From positions 802,641-866,640 of the forward strand of contig NZ_BQUV01000001.1 in NCBI RefSeq assembly GCF_022835695.1: a stretch of DNA of 64,000 nt. The letters are read 5' to 3'. The notes below the pieces were generated by a model. That model was not told the DNA's origin, ran no database searches, and saw nothing but the letters and a program-made list of their open reading frames with translations. Positions within the stretch are counted from its first letter, which is position 1; every line of letters begins with the position of its first letter. This DNA comes from Bradyrhizobium sp. Ce-3. Its GTDB lineage: Bacteria; Pseudomonadota; Alphaproteobacteria; Rhizobiales; Xanthobacteraceae. Position numbers and translations under genes: made by a program. Of the stretch, positions 35,356 through 45,223 are shown in pieces.

Positions 35356-37473
35356 CTACTTCGCGAGTAGCCCTTCCAGCAGCGCGGGATCGCCGAGAAC
35401 GGCCAGCGTCTCGCGCGGCGTGAGATGGCGGGCGGCCTCGTCGAAACTGTCGCTGGCCTCGATCCGCGCGCGGGCCACCGCGAGGTGAAGATCGATCTCG
35501 CCCGGGCCGCCGCGCCGCGCCGGCGGAAGCGACGACAGATGACGGTGCAGCAAGCCGGAATCCTGCCGCAGCGTCGCCAGCGCGGGCGCCGACGCGCGAG
35601 CCGGTGCCGCCGCCAGTTCGTTGGCGCGGACCAGCACGCTCGGCGGCCCGCTCTCCTCCGGCGTCACGAACAGCGCGCGCATCGCGGGCCTCGCCGTCCA
35701 GGCGCCGATCGGGATCGCGAACAGCAGGCCTGATATCACCGGCGACATCCACAGCAGCAGCGGCAACGACACCGCCCAGGCGCTGATCGCCATCGCGACG
35801 CCGCAGGCAGTCGGGACGCCGTACTTCCGATAGAGCTCGCGCCGCTCGACCGCGCCGTCGTCGCGCCGCTGCGTCTGCCAGCCGGCATCGCGGCCGAGCA
35901 GGATCTCGACCACGGCGATCGACTGGAACACCATCATGACCGGCGCGATCATCGCAGAGATCAGCAGCTCGGCGATGACACCTGTGAACGTTCGGAATCC
36001 GCCGCCGAATTGCCGGCGCGTGTCCGAGCGCGTCAGCAACAGGATGAAGCCGAGCAGCTTCGGCACGATCAGCAGCGCCATGGTGAGGCCAAACACCCAG
36101 GCGGCGAGCACGGGATCCTGCGCCGGCCAGTTCGGGAACAGCGAAAAACCCTTCGGAAAATATTCGGGGCGAATGAAGCGCGCCTGCAACGAGATCAGGA
36201 TTCCGAGCAGCAGGAACGACAGCCAGAGCGGCGCGGTGATGTAAGAGCCGATCCCGGTCATGAAATGCAGCCGCGAAATCCAGTGCAGGCGGCGCGTGGT
36301 CAGCACCGCGAGATGCTGCAGATTGCCCTGGCACCAGCGCCGGTCGCGCGCGGCAAAATCCAGCAGCGACGGCGGCACCTCCTCAAAACTGCCGCCGAGC
36401 ACCGGCGCCATGTAGATGCCCCAGCCGGCGCGCCGCATCAGCGCCGCCTCGACGAAATCGTGGCTCAAGATATGTCCGCCGAACGGCTTGCGGCCGGTGA
36501 GCTCGGGCAGCCCGGCCTGCTCCGCGAATGCCTGGATCCTGATGATGGCATTGTGGCCCCAGTAATTGCCCTCGGAGCCGTGCCACCACGCGACGCCGGC
36601 GGCGACCATCGGACCGTACAGCCGGCCGGCAAATTGCTGCAGCCGGCTGAACAGGCTGCGCGCGTTGACGATGACCGGCAGCGTCTGCAGCAGCGCCGCC
36701 TGCGGATTGCTCTCCATGGCATGCACCATCCGCACCATGGTGTCGCCCGACATCAGGCTGTCGGCGTCGAGCACGATCATGAACTGGTAGGCGCCGCCAA
36801 ACCGCGTGACCCATTCACCGACATTGCCGGACTTCCGCGCGGTGTTGTCGGCGCGATGCCGGTAGTAGAGCCGCCCGCCGCAGGCATCGCTGAGCGCGAG
36901 AAACGCCTGCTCCTCCGCGATCCAGATGTCGGGATCGCGGGTGTCGCTCAGCACGAACCAGTCGAAGCTTCCGCCCTGCCCGGTCGCTTCGATCGACTCA
37001 TGGATGGCGCGCAGGCGCGCCATCAGTTGATGTGGATTCTCGTTATAGGTCGGGAGCAGCACCGCGGTCCGGCTCGCAAGCTGCGGCAGCGGACCATCGT
37101 CGCGGATCGGCAGCGCGTTGCCCTTGCGCCGAAGCAGGACGAAGAAGCCGGCGAGCGCCGAGGCGAATGAGAACGCGATCCAGGCGAGCAGCGCCACGAA
37201 CAGCACCAGCACCATGCCTTCCATGATCGTCACGCCGCCGACCTGCACCACCATGTACATCTCGTAGGCGCCGGCGCCGGTCAGCGCGACCGTCAGCAGC
37301 AGCACGAACGCGCGGCGCATCAACATGCCGGCTCCAACCGACACCGGCGTGCGCACCGCGCGCGGCGGCTGGCCGAGATCGGCCGCCGCCATGGCCAGCG
37401 GACTCTCCCGCGGCAGGAAGCCTTCGGCCGCTGCCGCGACGTCGGGACGAGGCGACGTGACTATGGCGCCCAT
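35356..37473 (-). CDS. opgH: Glucans biosynthesis glucosyltransferase H
   Basis: A 705-residue inner-membrane family-2 glycosyltransferase that polymerises UDP-glucose into the beta-glucan backbone of osmoregulated periplasmic glucans. N-terminal helices (about 55-110) precede the cytosolic catalytic domain with AVLLPTYNE, MIVLDADS (metal-binding DxD), ALMRRAGWG and the RRWCQGNLQH acceptor motif, then further membrane helices. The start at 37473 gives a 13-bp overlap with opgG, so translation is coupled. The length is below the about 850 residues of E. coli OpgH because the N-terminal extension is short. Confidence 0.9.
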   Translation of the reverse strand: MGAIVTSPRPDVAAAAEGFLPRESPLAMAAADLGQPPRAVRTPVSVGAGMLMRRAFVLLLTVALTGAGAYEMYMVVQVGGVTIMEGMVLVLFVALLAWIAFSFASALAGFFVLLRRKGNALPIRDDGPLPQLASRTAVLLPTYNENPHQLMARLRAIHESIEATGQGGSFDWFVLSDTRDPDIWIAEEQAFLALSDACGGRLYYRHRADNTARKSGNVGEWVTRFGGAYQFMIVLDADSLMSGDTMVRMVHAMESNPQAALLQTLPVIVNARSLFSRLQQFAGRLYGPMVAAGVAWWHGSEGNYWGHNAIIRIQAFAEQAGLPELTGRKPFGGHILSHDFVEAALMRRAGWGIYMAPVLGGSFEEVPPSLLDFAARDRRWCQGNLQHLAVLTTRRLHWISRLHFMTGIGSYITAPLWLSFLLLGILISLQARFIRPEYFPKGFSLFPNWPAQDPVLAAWVFGLTMALLIVPKLLGFILLLTRSDTRRQFGGGFRTFTGVIAELLISAMIAPVMMVFQSIAVVEILLGRDAGWQTQRRDDGAVERRELYRKYGVPTACGVAMAISAWAVSLPLLLWMSPVISGLLFAIPIGAWTARPAMRALFVTPEESGPPSVLVRANELAAAPARASAPALATLRQDSGLLHRHLSSLPPARRGGPGEIDLHLAVARARIEASDSFDEAARHLTPRETLAVLGDPALLEGLLAK

Positions 37474-38975
37474 CGATAGACCCAGATCTCCGAGAGCGGC
37501 TTGTCGTCCTGCGCCAGATGGGCGCGCAGCTCGATCGGGTCCTTCTTGACGGCGCACTGGAAGCTGAGCCGCCATCCGCCGGTATTGGGGTTCGGCTGCG
37601 TGACGATGTTGGTGATCTCGGCCTTCTCGGCCGTCACCACGCCCTTGATGTTACCGGGATCGATCCCCTTCAGATTGTCGCCGAACAGGTCGAGCACGAA
37701 CAGCTTGCCGTTCTCGCCATGCGCGCCGATGCCGGTGCGCGTAAAGCGCGCGAGCGAATGCGGCTTCGGCGCGTCAGGTCCCCAATGCAGCCGATAGGTG
37801 AGATTGGTCTCGCTCTTGGCCTTGAGCGGCACCTTCGGCCGCCAGAACGCGGCGATGTTGTCGTGGATCTCTTCCTTGGTCGGAATCTCGATCAGGATCA
37901 CCGCGCCCTCACCCCAGTCGCCGATCGGCTCGACCCACAGGCTCGGACGCTTCTCGAAGCTCGATTCGATGTCCTGATAGGCGAAGAAATTCTTCTCCCG
38001 CTGCATCAGCCCGAAGCCGTGCGGATTGATGTCCTGGAACGTGCTGATCTGGAGGTCGCGCGGATTGCTCAGCGGACGCCACAGGCTCTCGCCCTTGCCG
38101 TTGTAGATCGCGAGCCCGTCGGAATCGTGCACCGACGGCCGGAAGTCATCGACCTCGTTGCGATCGTTGGGCCCGAAGAAGAACATGCTGGTCATCGGCG
38201 CCAGACCCGCGTGCTCGAGATCGGCGCGCGGATAGAGCGATGCCTCGACATCGAACACCGTGGTCTTCCCCGGTCTGATCGTGAAGCGGTAGCTCGCCGC
38301 ACAGCTCTTGCTGTCGAGCAAGGCATGAATCACCAGCGAGGTGGCGTTGGGCACCGGACGTTCGAGCCAGAACGCCTTGAAGAACGGAAACTCCTCGCCT
38401 TTCGCCTCACCGGTATCGATCGACAGGCCGCGCGCCGACAGGCCGTAGGTCTCGTCCTTGGCGACGGCGCGGAAATAGCTCGCGCCGAGGAAGACACAGA
38501 CCTCGTCGTGATAGTCCGGCTTGTTGATCGGCGCGTGGATGCGGAATCCGGCGAAGCCGAGATCGGTCTCGGTGAACGCCGGCACGGTCTCGCCGAACGA
38601 GAACATGTCCTTGCCGTATTTGACTTCGCTGACCTTGCCCTCGGCGACCTCGAAGATCTGGACCTTGTTCTTGTAGGCGAAGCCGCGGTGGAAGAACTGC
38701 GCCTCGAACGGCAGCTTCGCGCCGCGCCACAGCGCGCGCTCCGACGCGAAGCGGATCGAGCGGTACTGATCGTAGGTCAGGTCGGTCAGGCCATTCGGCA
38801 ACTTCTCGTCCGGCGCCTCGAACGACTTGGCTGCGAGGTTGCGGGCAAGCTCCCTCACCATCGAGGGGTTGAAGGGTGCATCAGCCGTGTTCCCTGCCGC
38901 GGCGGCCTCCCGCTGCGGCAAGAGCATCAGTGCCGGCAACATGGCCGATCCGTGGAGTAACTGGCGACGATTCAA
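37461..38975 (-). CDS. opgG: Glucan biosynthesis protein G (periplasmic)
   Basis: A 504-residue periplasmic protein needed for branching or release of osmoregulated glucans with OpgH. It begins with a twin-arginine-like signal MNRRQLLHGSAMLPALMLL and a cleavage region near AAAAG. The mature protein shows the MdoG pattern (LTYDQYRSIRF, AQFFHRGFAYKNKVQIFEV, SMFFFGPNDR, GLMQREKNFFAYQDIESSFEKR). I choose the TTG at 38975 because GCAGGAG lies five bases upstream and gives a normal Tat signal. The only further upstream start, TTG 39008, adds 11 residues. First gene of the opgGH operon. Confidence 0.88.
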   Translation of the reverse strand: MNRRQLLHGSAMLPALMLLPQREAAAAGNTADAPFNPSMVRELARNLAAKSFEAPDEKLPNGLTDLTYDQYRSIRFASERALWRGAKLPFEAQFFHRGFAYKNKVQIFEVAEGKVSEVKYGKDMFSFGETVPAFTETDLGFAGFRIHAPINKPDYHDEVCVFLGASYFRAVAKDETYGLSARGLSIDTGEAKGEEFPFFKAFWLERPVPNATSLVIHALLDSKSCAASYRFTIRPGKTTVFDVEASLYPRADLEHAGLAPMTSMFFFGPNDRNEVDDFRPSVHDSDGLAIYNGKGESLWRPLSNPRDLQISTFQDINPHGFGLMQREKNFFAYQDIESSFEKRPSLWVEPIGDWGEGAVILIEIPTKEEIHDNIAAFWRPKVPLKAKSETNLTYRLHWGPDAPKPHSLARFTRTGIGAHGENGKLFVLDLFGDNLKGIDPGNIKGVVTAEKAEITNIVTQPNPNTGGWRLSFQCAVKKDPIELRAHLAQDDKPLSEIWVYRWAP

Positions 38976-39133
38976 ATCGGCTCCTGCTTGCTGACCGGGA
39001 CGCCGCAATGAAACCGCTCAGCCGCCGCTGAGTTCCACGATTGCGAGAAGCGCAGGACGATTGCCTCGCCGCGCGCCGAGGCGCCGCGATCGTCCGGAGG
39101 GGAACCGTCGTAGAAGCGCCTCGATTGCCGCGC

Positions 39134-40030
39134 TTACGCGCTCTCCAGCTTCGGCGCGACCTCGCGCGCGACCTGCACCAGGGCTGCGATCAGCGGCGTC
39201 ATCGGATCGCGCTGCGGGATCACGAGGCCGATGCTGTAGTCGACCACCGGATCGACGATCGGAATGCTGCGCACGGCATCGGCAAGGCCGAGCGTCTCGG
39301 CGAGCTTGGCCGGCATCACGCTGGCCCAGCGTCCGGTCTTCACATGGGTGTAGAGCACGAGCAGCGAGTTCGACGTCAGCGTCGGTGTCGCCTCGGCGCC
39401 GACCGAGGTCAGCGCGCGGTCGATGATGCGGCGGTTCTGCATGTCGGGCGTGAGCAGGCAGAGCGGCACGGTGCCGACTTCCTTCCACGTCACCTGCTTG
39501 CGGTCGCCGAACATCGCATCCGGCGCCGTCAGCAGCCGGTAGCTCTCATTGTAGAGCGGGATGGTGCGGACCTTGCCGATCGGCTCGTTCTCGATATAGG
39601 TCAGCCCGGCATCGACCTCGAGATTTTCCAGGAGGCCGAGCACGTCGGCCGACGTGCACGACTGGATGCGGAAGCGCACATCGGGATGACGCGCGCGGAA
39701 CGGCGTGGTGAGCGAGGCCACCATGCCGAGCGCGGTCGGGATCGCGGCGATCCGGATCTCGCCCGACAGCTTGTCCTTGAGGCTGTTGATCTCCTGCTTC
39801 ATCGCCCGCGCGTCGCCGACGATGCGCCGCGCCCAGTCCAGCGTCCGTTCGCCCTCCGGCGTGAAACCCTGGAAGCGGGATCCGCGCTGCACCAGCATGA
39901 CACCGAGGATTTCCTCGAGCTGCTTGAGACTGGTCGACATGGTCGGCTGGGTGACCCCGCAGGCCTCCGCAGCACGGCCGAAATGCCGTTCCTTGGCCAG
40001 CGCCAGCAGAAGTTCCAGCTTGTCGATCAA
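39134..40030 (-). CDS. LysR-family regulator of formate dehydrogenase (FdsR-like)
   Basis: A 298-residue LysR activator/repressor. The winged HTH is at residues 1-60 (LALAKERHFGRAAEACGVTQPTMSTSLKQLEE), and the two-lobed co-inducer domain runs from about 90 to 290 (GEIRIAAIPTALG, DAGLTYIENEP, SNSLLVLYTHVKTGRWASVMP). It is divergent from the fds operon with 256 bp between the starts. This is the arrangement known for FdsR-type regulators of soluble NAD-dependent formate dehydrogenases, so formate is the likely effector. That assignment rests on context. Confidence 0.82.
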   Translation of the reverse strand: MIDKLELLLALAKERHFGRAAEACGVTQPTMSTSLKQLEEILGVMLVQRGSRFQGFTPEGERTLDWARRIVGDARAMKQEINSLKDKLSGEIRIAAIPTALGMVASLTTPFRARHPDVRFRIQSCTSADVLGLLENLEVDAGLTYIENEPIGKVRTIPLYNESYRLLTAPDAMFGDRKQVTWKEVGTVPLCLLTPDMQNRRIIDRALTSVGAEATPTLTSNSLLVLYTHVKTGRWASVMPAKLAETLGLADAVRSIPIVDPVVDYSIGLVIPQRDPMTPLIAALVQVAREVAPKLESA

Positions 40031-40286
40031 GGTTCAAACCCCTTCCGAAAACGGCCCCCCAAGCGGCAGCCCGATACGTCCATAGGTAGCACGATCAGGG
40101 TGCGATCCCGAAATCCAAAGCGCCCCGGAAGTGCGTGATTCCAGACCATTATTGCAATCCCGGATCGATCGATTTGGCAACGCTATTAATCGCGTTTCGC
40201 AATCGCCGCATGAGACAGCTTTATTGATGTTTCGAACGATTCCAACTCTGATGTGCGAAGCAAAAAATGGATCGTGAGAAGCGCGG
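40031..40286. promoter_or_regulatory. Divergent lysR / fds control region
   Basis: AT-richer than both flanks, with the palindromes ATTGCAAT (40150-40157) and ATCGATCGAT near 40163, and CTATTAATCGCG further right. LysR proteins bind interrupted T-N11-A palindromes in such regions. I cannot single out one site. No oxalate-regulon operator is present here. Confidence 0.4.
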
Positions 40287-40763
40287 ATGACGGTGGGATA
40301 CGAACCTTGGGACACGGCGCGCGGCGCTGAAATCATCGCCGAGCATGCCGGGCTTGAAGGCGCCACGCTGGTGATCCTGCACGCGCTGCAGGAAGCCTTC
40401 GGCTACGTGCCGGAGCCCGCGATCCCGATGGTGGCGGAGGCGCTCAATCTGTCGCGCGCCGAGGTGCACGGGGTGTTCACCTTCTATCATGACTTCCGCA
40501 AGCAACCGGCCGGACGCCACGTCCTCAAGCTGTGCCGCGCCGAGGCCTGCCAGGCCGCCGGCGGCGATCGGCTGGCGGCGCGCGCCGAGGCCAAGCTCGG
40601 CGTTGCGCTGGGGAATACCACGGCAGACGAGCGCGTCACGCTGGAGCCGATCTACTGCCTCGGGCTGTGCGCCACCGCACCCTCGGCGATGCTGGATGGC
40701 CGCGTAGTCGGCCGGCTCGACGAGGCGCGGATCGATGCGCTGGTTGCGGAGGCACAGCGATGA
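40287..40763 (+). CDS. fdsG: NAD-dependent formate dehydrogenase, gamma subunit
   Basis: A 158-residue NuoE-like thioredoxin-fold subunit carrying a [2Fe-2S] cluster. The ligands are the cysteine pairs in CRAEACQAAGG and YCLGLCATAP. The N-terminal helical part (LVILHALQEAFGYVPEPAI, HGVFTFYHDFR) is typical. In the FdsGBAD complex it passes electrons to the FMN/NAD site of FdsB. First gene of the fds operon; its TGA overlaps the ATG of fdsB. Confidence 0.92.
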   Translation: MTVGYEPWDTARGAEIIAEHAGLEGATLVILHALQEAFGYVPEPAIPMVAEALNLSRAEVHGVFTFYHDFRKQPAGRHVLKLCRAEACQAAGGDRLAARAEAKLGVALGNTTADERVTLEPIYCLGLCATAPSAMLDGRVVGRLDEARIDALVAEAQR

Positions 40764-42316
40764 CGATGCGAATCTACGTCCCCCGCGATGCCGCGGCCGT
40801 CGCCGTCGGCGCCGACGATGTCGCCCTCGCCTTCGCGCAGGCTGCGGCGGCGCGTGGCGCGGCGATCGAGATCGTCAGGAATGGCTCGCGCGGGCTGTGC
40901 TGGCTGGAGCCGATGGTCGAGCTTTCGACCGGGCAAGGCCGTATCGCTTTCGGCCCGGTGACGCCGGCCGACGTCCCGTCACTGCTCGATGCGATGGCCG
41001 GCAACGGCGAGCACGCGCTGCGGCTTGGTGTCACAGACGAGATTCCCTGGCTGAAGCGCCAGACCCGGCTGACCTTCGTCCGCTGCGGCGTGGTCGATCC
41101 GCGCTCGGTCGACGACTACCGCGCCCATGGCGGCTACCGAGGCCTGGAGCGCGCGCTGACGCTGAGCTCCGACCAGGTACTTGCCGACGTCACCACGTCG
41201 GGCCTGCGCGGCCGCGGCGGCGCCGGCTTCCCGACCGGCATCAAGTGGAAGACCGTGGCGCAGGCCAGCGCCGACCGCAAATACATCGTCTGCAACGCCG
41301 ACGAAGGCGACAGCGGCACCTTCGCCGACCGCATGATCATGGAAGGCGACCCCTTCGTCGTGATCGAGGGCATGACGATCGCGGGCATCACGGTCGGCGC
41401 CACCAAGGGCTACATCTACATCCGCTCGGAATATCCGCATGCGGTCGAGGCGATGAACGCGGCGATCGTGGCGGCCCGGCGCGCCGGCTTCCTCGGCAAG
41501 CGGATCGGCGGCTCTACGCATGAATTCGACATCGAGGTACGGGTCGGCGCCGGCGCCTATGTCTGCGGCGAAGAGACCTCGCTGCTGGAGAGTCTCGAGG
41601 GACGCCGCGGCATCGTGCGGGCCAAGCCGCCACTGCCGGCGCACAAAGGCCTGTTCGGCCGCCCCAGCGTGATCAACAACGTACTGTCGTTCGCGGCAAT
41701 CCCCTTCATCCTCGACAACGGCGCCAAGGCCTATGCCGATTTCGGCATGGGACGCTCGCGCGGCACGATGCCGATCCAGCTTGCCGGCAACATCAGACAT
41801 GGCGGGCTGTTCGAGACCGCATTCGGCGTCACGCTCGGCGAGCTCGTCGACGAGATCGGCGGCGGCACCTTCACCGGACGCGAGGTGCGCGCGGTGCAGG
41901 TCGGCGGCCCGCTCGGGGCGTATTTCCCCCGCGCGCTGTTCGACACGCCGTTCGACTACGAGGCGTTCGCCGCGCGCGACGGCCTGATCGGCCATGGCGG
42001 CATCGTGGTGTTCGACGACACCGTCGACATGGTCAAGCAGGCGCGCTTCGCGATGGAGTTCTGCGCGGTCGAATCCTGCGGCAAGTGCACGCCGTGCCGG
42101 ATCGGCTCGACCCGCGGCGTGGAGACCATCAACAAGATCATCAACGGCGAGCGCGTCGCGGAAAACCTCGCCGTGATCGAAGACCTCTGCAACACCATGA
42201 AATTCGGCTCGCTGTGCGCGCTCGGCGGCTTCACGCCCTACCCCGTGATGAGCGCACTGAAACACTTCCGGGAAGATTTCGGTCCCGCACCGGCCCGGCT
42301 GCAGGCCGCGGAATAG
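40760..42316 (+). CDS. fdsB: NAD-dependent formate dehydrogenase, beta (FMN/NADH) subunit
   Basis: A 518-residue NuoF-like subunit. An N-terminal domain of about 120 residues precedes the NADH/FMN-binding region with GRGGAGFPTGIKW and NADEGDSGTFADR (NAD and FMN contacts). A [4Fe-4S] site follows at ESCGKCTPCRIG plus the cysteine in GSLCALGG. It reduces NAD+ with electrons from formate. ATG at 40760 overlaps the fdsG stop (ATGA), so translation is coupled. It is followed by fdsA after 13 bp. Confidence 0.92.
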   Translation: MTMRIYVPRDAAAVAVGADDVALAFAQAAAARGAAIEIVRNGSRGLCWLEPMVELSTGQGRIAFGPVTPADVPSLLDAMAGNGEHALRLGVTDEIPWLKRQTRLTFVRCGVVDPRSVDDYRAHGGYRGLERALTLSSDQVLADVTTSGLRGRGGAGFPTGIKWKTVAQASADRKYIVCNADEGDSGTFADRMIMEGDPFVVIEGMTIAGITVGATKGYIYIRSEYPHAVEAMNAAIVAARRAGFLGKRIGGSTHEFDIEVRVGAGAYVCGEETSLLESLEGRRGIVRAKPPLPAHKGLFGRPSVINNVLSFAAIPFILDNGAKAYADFGMGRSRGTMPIQLAGNIRHGGLFETAFGVTLGELVDEIGGGTFTGREVRAVQVGGPLGAYFPRALFDTPFDYEAFAARDGLIGHGGIVVFDDTVDMVKQARFAMEFCAVESCGKCTPCRIGSTRGVETINKIINGERVAENLAVIEDLCNTMKFGSLCALGGFTPYPVMSALKHFREDFGPAPARLQAAE

Positions 42317-42329
42317 CAAGGAAATCACG

Positions 42330-45221
42330 ATGTCGCTGATCCAGGAAACCGATTTCGGCACGCCCAAGTCCAAGTCCGAGACGATGGTCACGCTGACCAT
42401 CGACGGCAATCAGATCACAGTGCCCGAGGGCACCTCGATCATGCGCGCGGCGATGGAGGCCGGCACCCAGATCCCGAAACTGTGCGCGACCGACATGGTG
42501 GACGCCTTCGGCTCCTGCCGGCTCTGCCTCGTCGAGATCGATGGCCGCGCCGGCACGCCCGCCTCCTGCACCACGCCTGTCATGCCCGGCCTCGTCGTGC
42601 ACACCCAGAGCGAGCGGCTGAAGAAGCTGCGCAAGGGCGTGATGGAGCTCTACATCTCCGATCATCCGCTGGACTGCCTGACCTGTGCGGCAAACGGCGA
42701 CTGCGAATTGCAGGACATGGCGGGCGCGGTCGGCCTGCGCGACGTGCGCTACGGCTATGAGGGCGAGAACCACGTCTTCGCCAAGACTCCTAACAATACG
42801 GCGCACGGCTGCGAAAACGATAACTGGATGCCGAAGGACGAATCCAATCCGTACTTCACCTACGATCCCTCGAAGTGCATCGTCTGCTCGCGCTGCGTCC
42901 GCGCCTGCGAGGAAGTGCAAGGCACTTTCGCGCTGACCATCTCCGGCCGCGGCTTCGACAGCCGCGTCTCGCCCGGCATGAACGAGAGCTTCCTCGGCTC
43001 CGAATGCGTGTCCTGCGGCGCCTGCGTGCAGGCCTGCCCGACCGCGACGCTGACCGAGAAGTCGGTGATCGAGATCGGCCAGCCCGAACACTCGGTGGTC
43101 ACCACCTGCGCCTATTGCGGCGTCGGCTGCGCCTTCAAGGCCGAGATGCGCGGCGAGGAAGTGGTTCGCATGGTGCCGTGGAAGGACGGCAAGGCCAATC
43201 GCGGCCATTCCTGCGTCAAGGGCCGCTTCGCCTGGGGCTACACCACCCACAAGGAGCGTATCCTGAAGCCGATGATCCGTGAACGGATCGAGGATCCCTG
43301 GCAGGAAGTGTCGTGGGACGAGGCGTTCAACTTCGCCGCCGCGAAGTTCAAGGGCATCCAGCAGAAATACGGCCGCGACGCGGTCGGCGGCATCACCTCG
43401 TCACGCTGCACCAACGAAGAGACCTATCTGGTGCAGAAGCTGATCCGCGGCGGCTTCGGCAACAACAACGTCGATACCTGCGCGCGCGTCTGCCATTCGC
43501 CGACCGGCTACGGCCTGTCGCAGACCTTCGGCACCTCGGCCGGCACGCAGGATTTCGACTCGGTGGAAGACACCGACGTCGTGATGATCATCGGCGCCAA
43601 CCCGGCCTCCGCTCACCCGGTGTTCGCCTCGCGGCTGAAGAAGCGGCTGCGCCAGGGCGCCAGGCTGATCGTGCTCGATCCGCGCCGCACCGAGATGGTG
43701 GAATCGCCGCACGTCAAGGCGCTGCATCTGCCGCTGATGCCCGGCACCAACGTCGCGGTGGTCACGGCGCTGGCGCATGTCATCGTCACCGAAGGGCTCG
43801 TCAACGAGAGCTTCGTGCGCGAGCGCTGCGACTGGAGCGAGTTCGAGGAATGGGCGGCCTTCGTCGCCCAGGAGCAATACAGCCCCGAAGCGACCGCGAT
43901 CATGACCGGCGTCGATCCGAAGGATCTGCGCGAGGCGGCGCGGATCTACGCAACCGGCGGCAACGGCGCGATCTATTACGGGCTCGGCGTCACCGAGCAC
44001 AGCCAGGGCTCGACCACGGTGATCGCGATCGCCAATCTCGCGATGGTCACCGGCAATATCGGCCGGCCCGGCGTCGGCGTGAACCCGCTGCGCGGCCAGA
44101 ACAACGTGCAGGGCTCCTGCGACATGGGCTCGTTCCCGCACGAGCTGCCCGGCTATCGCCATATCTCGGGCGACGCCGTGCGCGAGCAGTTCGAGGCGAT
44201 GTGGAACGTCAAGCTCAACAAGGAACCGGGCCTGCGCATCCCCAACATGTTCGATGCCGCGATCGAAGGCACCTTCATGGGGCTCTACGTGCAGGGTGAG
44301 GACATCCTGCAATCCGATCCGAACACCAAGCATGTGGTGGCGGCGCTGTCGGCGATGGAATGCGTGATCGTCCACGATCTCTTCCTGAACGAGACCGCAA
44401 ACTACGCCCACGTCTTCCTGCCCGGCTCGACCTTCCTGGAAAAGGACGGCACCTTCACCAATGCCGAGCGCCGCATCCAGCGCGTCCGCAAGGTGATGAC
44501 GCCGCGCAACGGCTATGCCGACTGGGAAGTGACGATCCTGCTCGCCAAGGCGATGGGCTTCGAGATGAACTACAGCCATCCGTCCGAGATCATGGACGAA
44601 ATCGCAGCGCTGACGCCGACCTTCACCGGCGTCTCCTACGCCAGGCTGGAAGAGCTCGGCTCGGTGCAGTGGCCCTGCAACGAGAAGGCGCCCGAGGGCA
44701 CCCCGATCATGCATATCGGCGGCTTCGTGCGCGGCAAGGGCAAGTTCATCATCACCGAATATGTCGCGACCGACGAGCGCACCGGTCCGCGCTACCCGCT
44801 GCTGCTCACCACCGGCCGCATCCTCAGCCAGTACAATGTCGGTGCGCAGACCCGCCGCACCGAGAACGTGGTCTGGCACGCCGAGGACCGGCTCGAGATC
44901 CATCCGCACGACGCCGAGCTGCGCGGCGTACGCGACGGCGACTGGGTGCGGCTCAAGAGCCGCGCCGGCGAGACGACGCTGCGCGCCGAGATCACCGACC
45001 GCGTGGCGCCGGGCGTGGTCTACACCACGTTCCACCACCCGGACACCCAGGCCAACGTCATCACCACCGATTTCTCGGACTGGGCGACCAACTGTCCGGA
45101 GTATAAGGTGACGGCCGTACAGATCTCGCCGTCGAACGGTCCGTCCGACTGGCAGAAGGCCTATGACGAACAGGCCCGCCATTCGCGCCGCATCGCGCCG
45201 GTGGTGGAAGCCGCGGAGTAA
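42330..45221 (+). CDS. fdsA: NAD-dependent formate dehydrogenase, alpha (molybdenum) subunit
   Basis: A 963-residue catalytic subunit. The N-terminus carries a [2Fe-2S] ferredoxin domain (CATDMVDAFGSCRLC), the NuoG-type HPLDCLTCAANGDC site, and two [4Fe-4S] clusters (CIVCSRCVRACEE and CVSCGACVQACP). The bis-MGD domain opens with CAYCGVGC. The Mo ligand is Cys388, followed by the catalytic histidine, in VDTCARVCHSPT, so this is a cysteine, not selenocysteine, enzyme. The C-terminal dinucleotide-binding domain is complete. It oxidises formate to CO2 in the cytoplasm. AAGGAAA precedes the ATG. Confidence 0.95.
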   Translation: MSLIQETDFGTPKSKSETMVTLTIDGNQITVPEGTSIMRAAMEAGTQIPKLCATDMVDAFGSCRLCLVEIDGRAGTPASCTTPVMPGLVVHTQSERLKKLRKGVMELYISDHPLDCLTCAANGDCELQDMAGAVGLRDVRYGYEGENHVFAKTPNNTAHGCENDNWMPKDESNPYFTYDPSKCIVCSRCVRACEEVQGTFALTISGRGFDSRVSPGMNESFLGSECVSCGACVQACPTATLTEKSVIEIGQPEHSVVTTCAYCGVGCAFKAEMRGEEVVRMVPWKDGKANRGHSCVKGRFAWGYTTHKERILKPMIRERIEDPWQEVSWDEAFNFAAAKFKGIQQKYGRDAVGGITSSRCTNEETYLVQKLIRGGFGNNNVDTCARVCHSPTGYGLSQTFGTSAGTQDFDSVEDTDVVMIIGANPASAHPVFASRLKKRLRQGARLIVLDPRRTEMVESPHVKALHLPLMPGTNVAVVTALAHVIVTEGLVNESFVRERCDWSEFEEWAAFVAQEQYSPEATAIMTGVDPKDLREAARIYATGGNGAIYYGLGVTEHSQGSTTVIAIANLAMVTGNIGRPGVGVNPLRGQNNVQGSCDMGSFPHELPGYRHISGDAVREQFEAMWNVKLNKEPGLRIPNMFDAAIEGTFMGLYVQGEDILQSDPNTKHVVAALSAMECVIVHDLFLNETANYAHVFLPGSTFLEKDGTFTNAERRIQRVRKVMTPRNGYADWEVTILLAKAMGFEMNYSHPSEIMDEIAALTPTFTGVSYARLEELGSVQWPCNEKAPEGTPIMHIGGFVRGKGKFIITEYVATDERTGPRYPLLLTTGRILSQYNVGAQTRRTENVVWHAEDRLEIHPHDAELRGVRDGDWVRLKSRAGETTLRAEITDRVAPGVVYTTFHHPDTQANVITTDFSDWATNCPEYKVTAVQISPSNGPSDWQKAYDEQARHSRRIAPVVEAAE

Positions 45222-45223
45222 CG

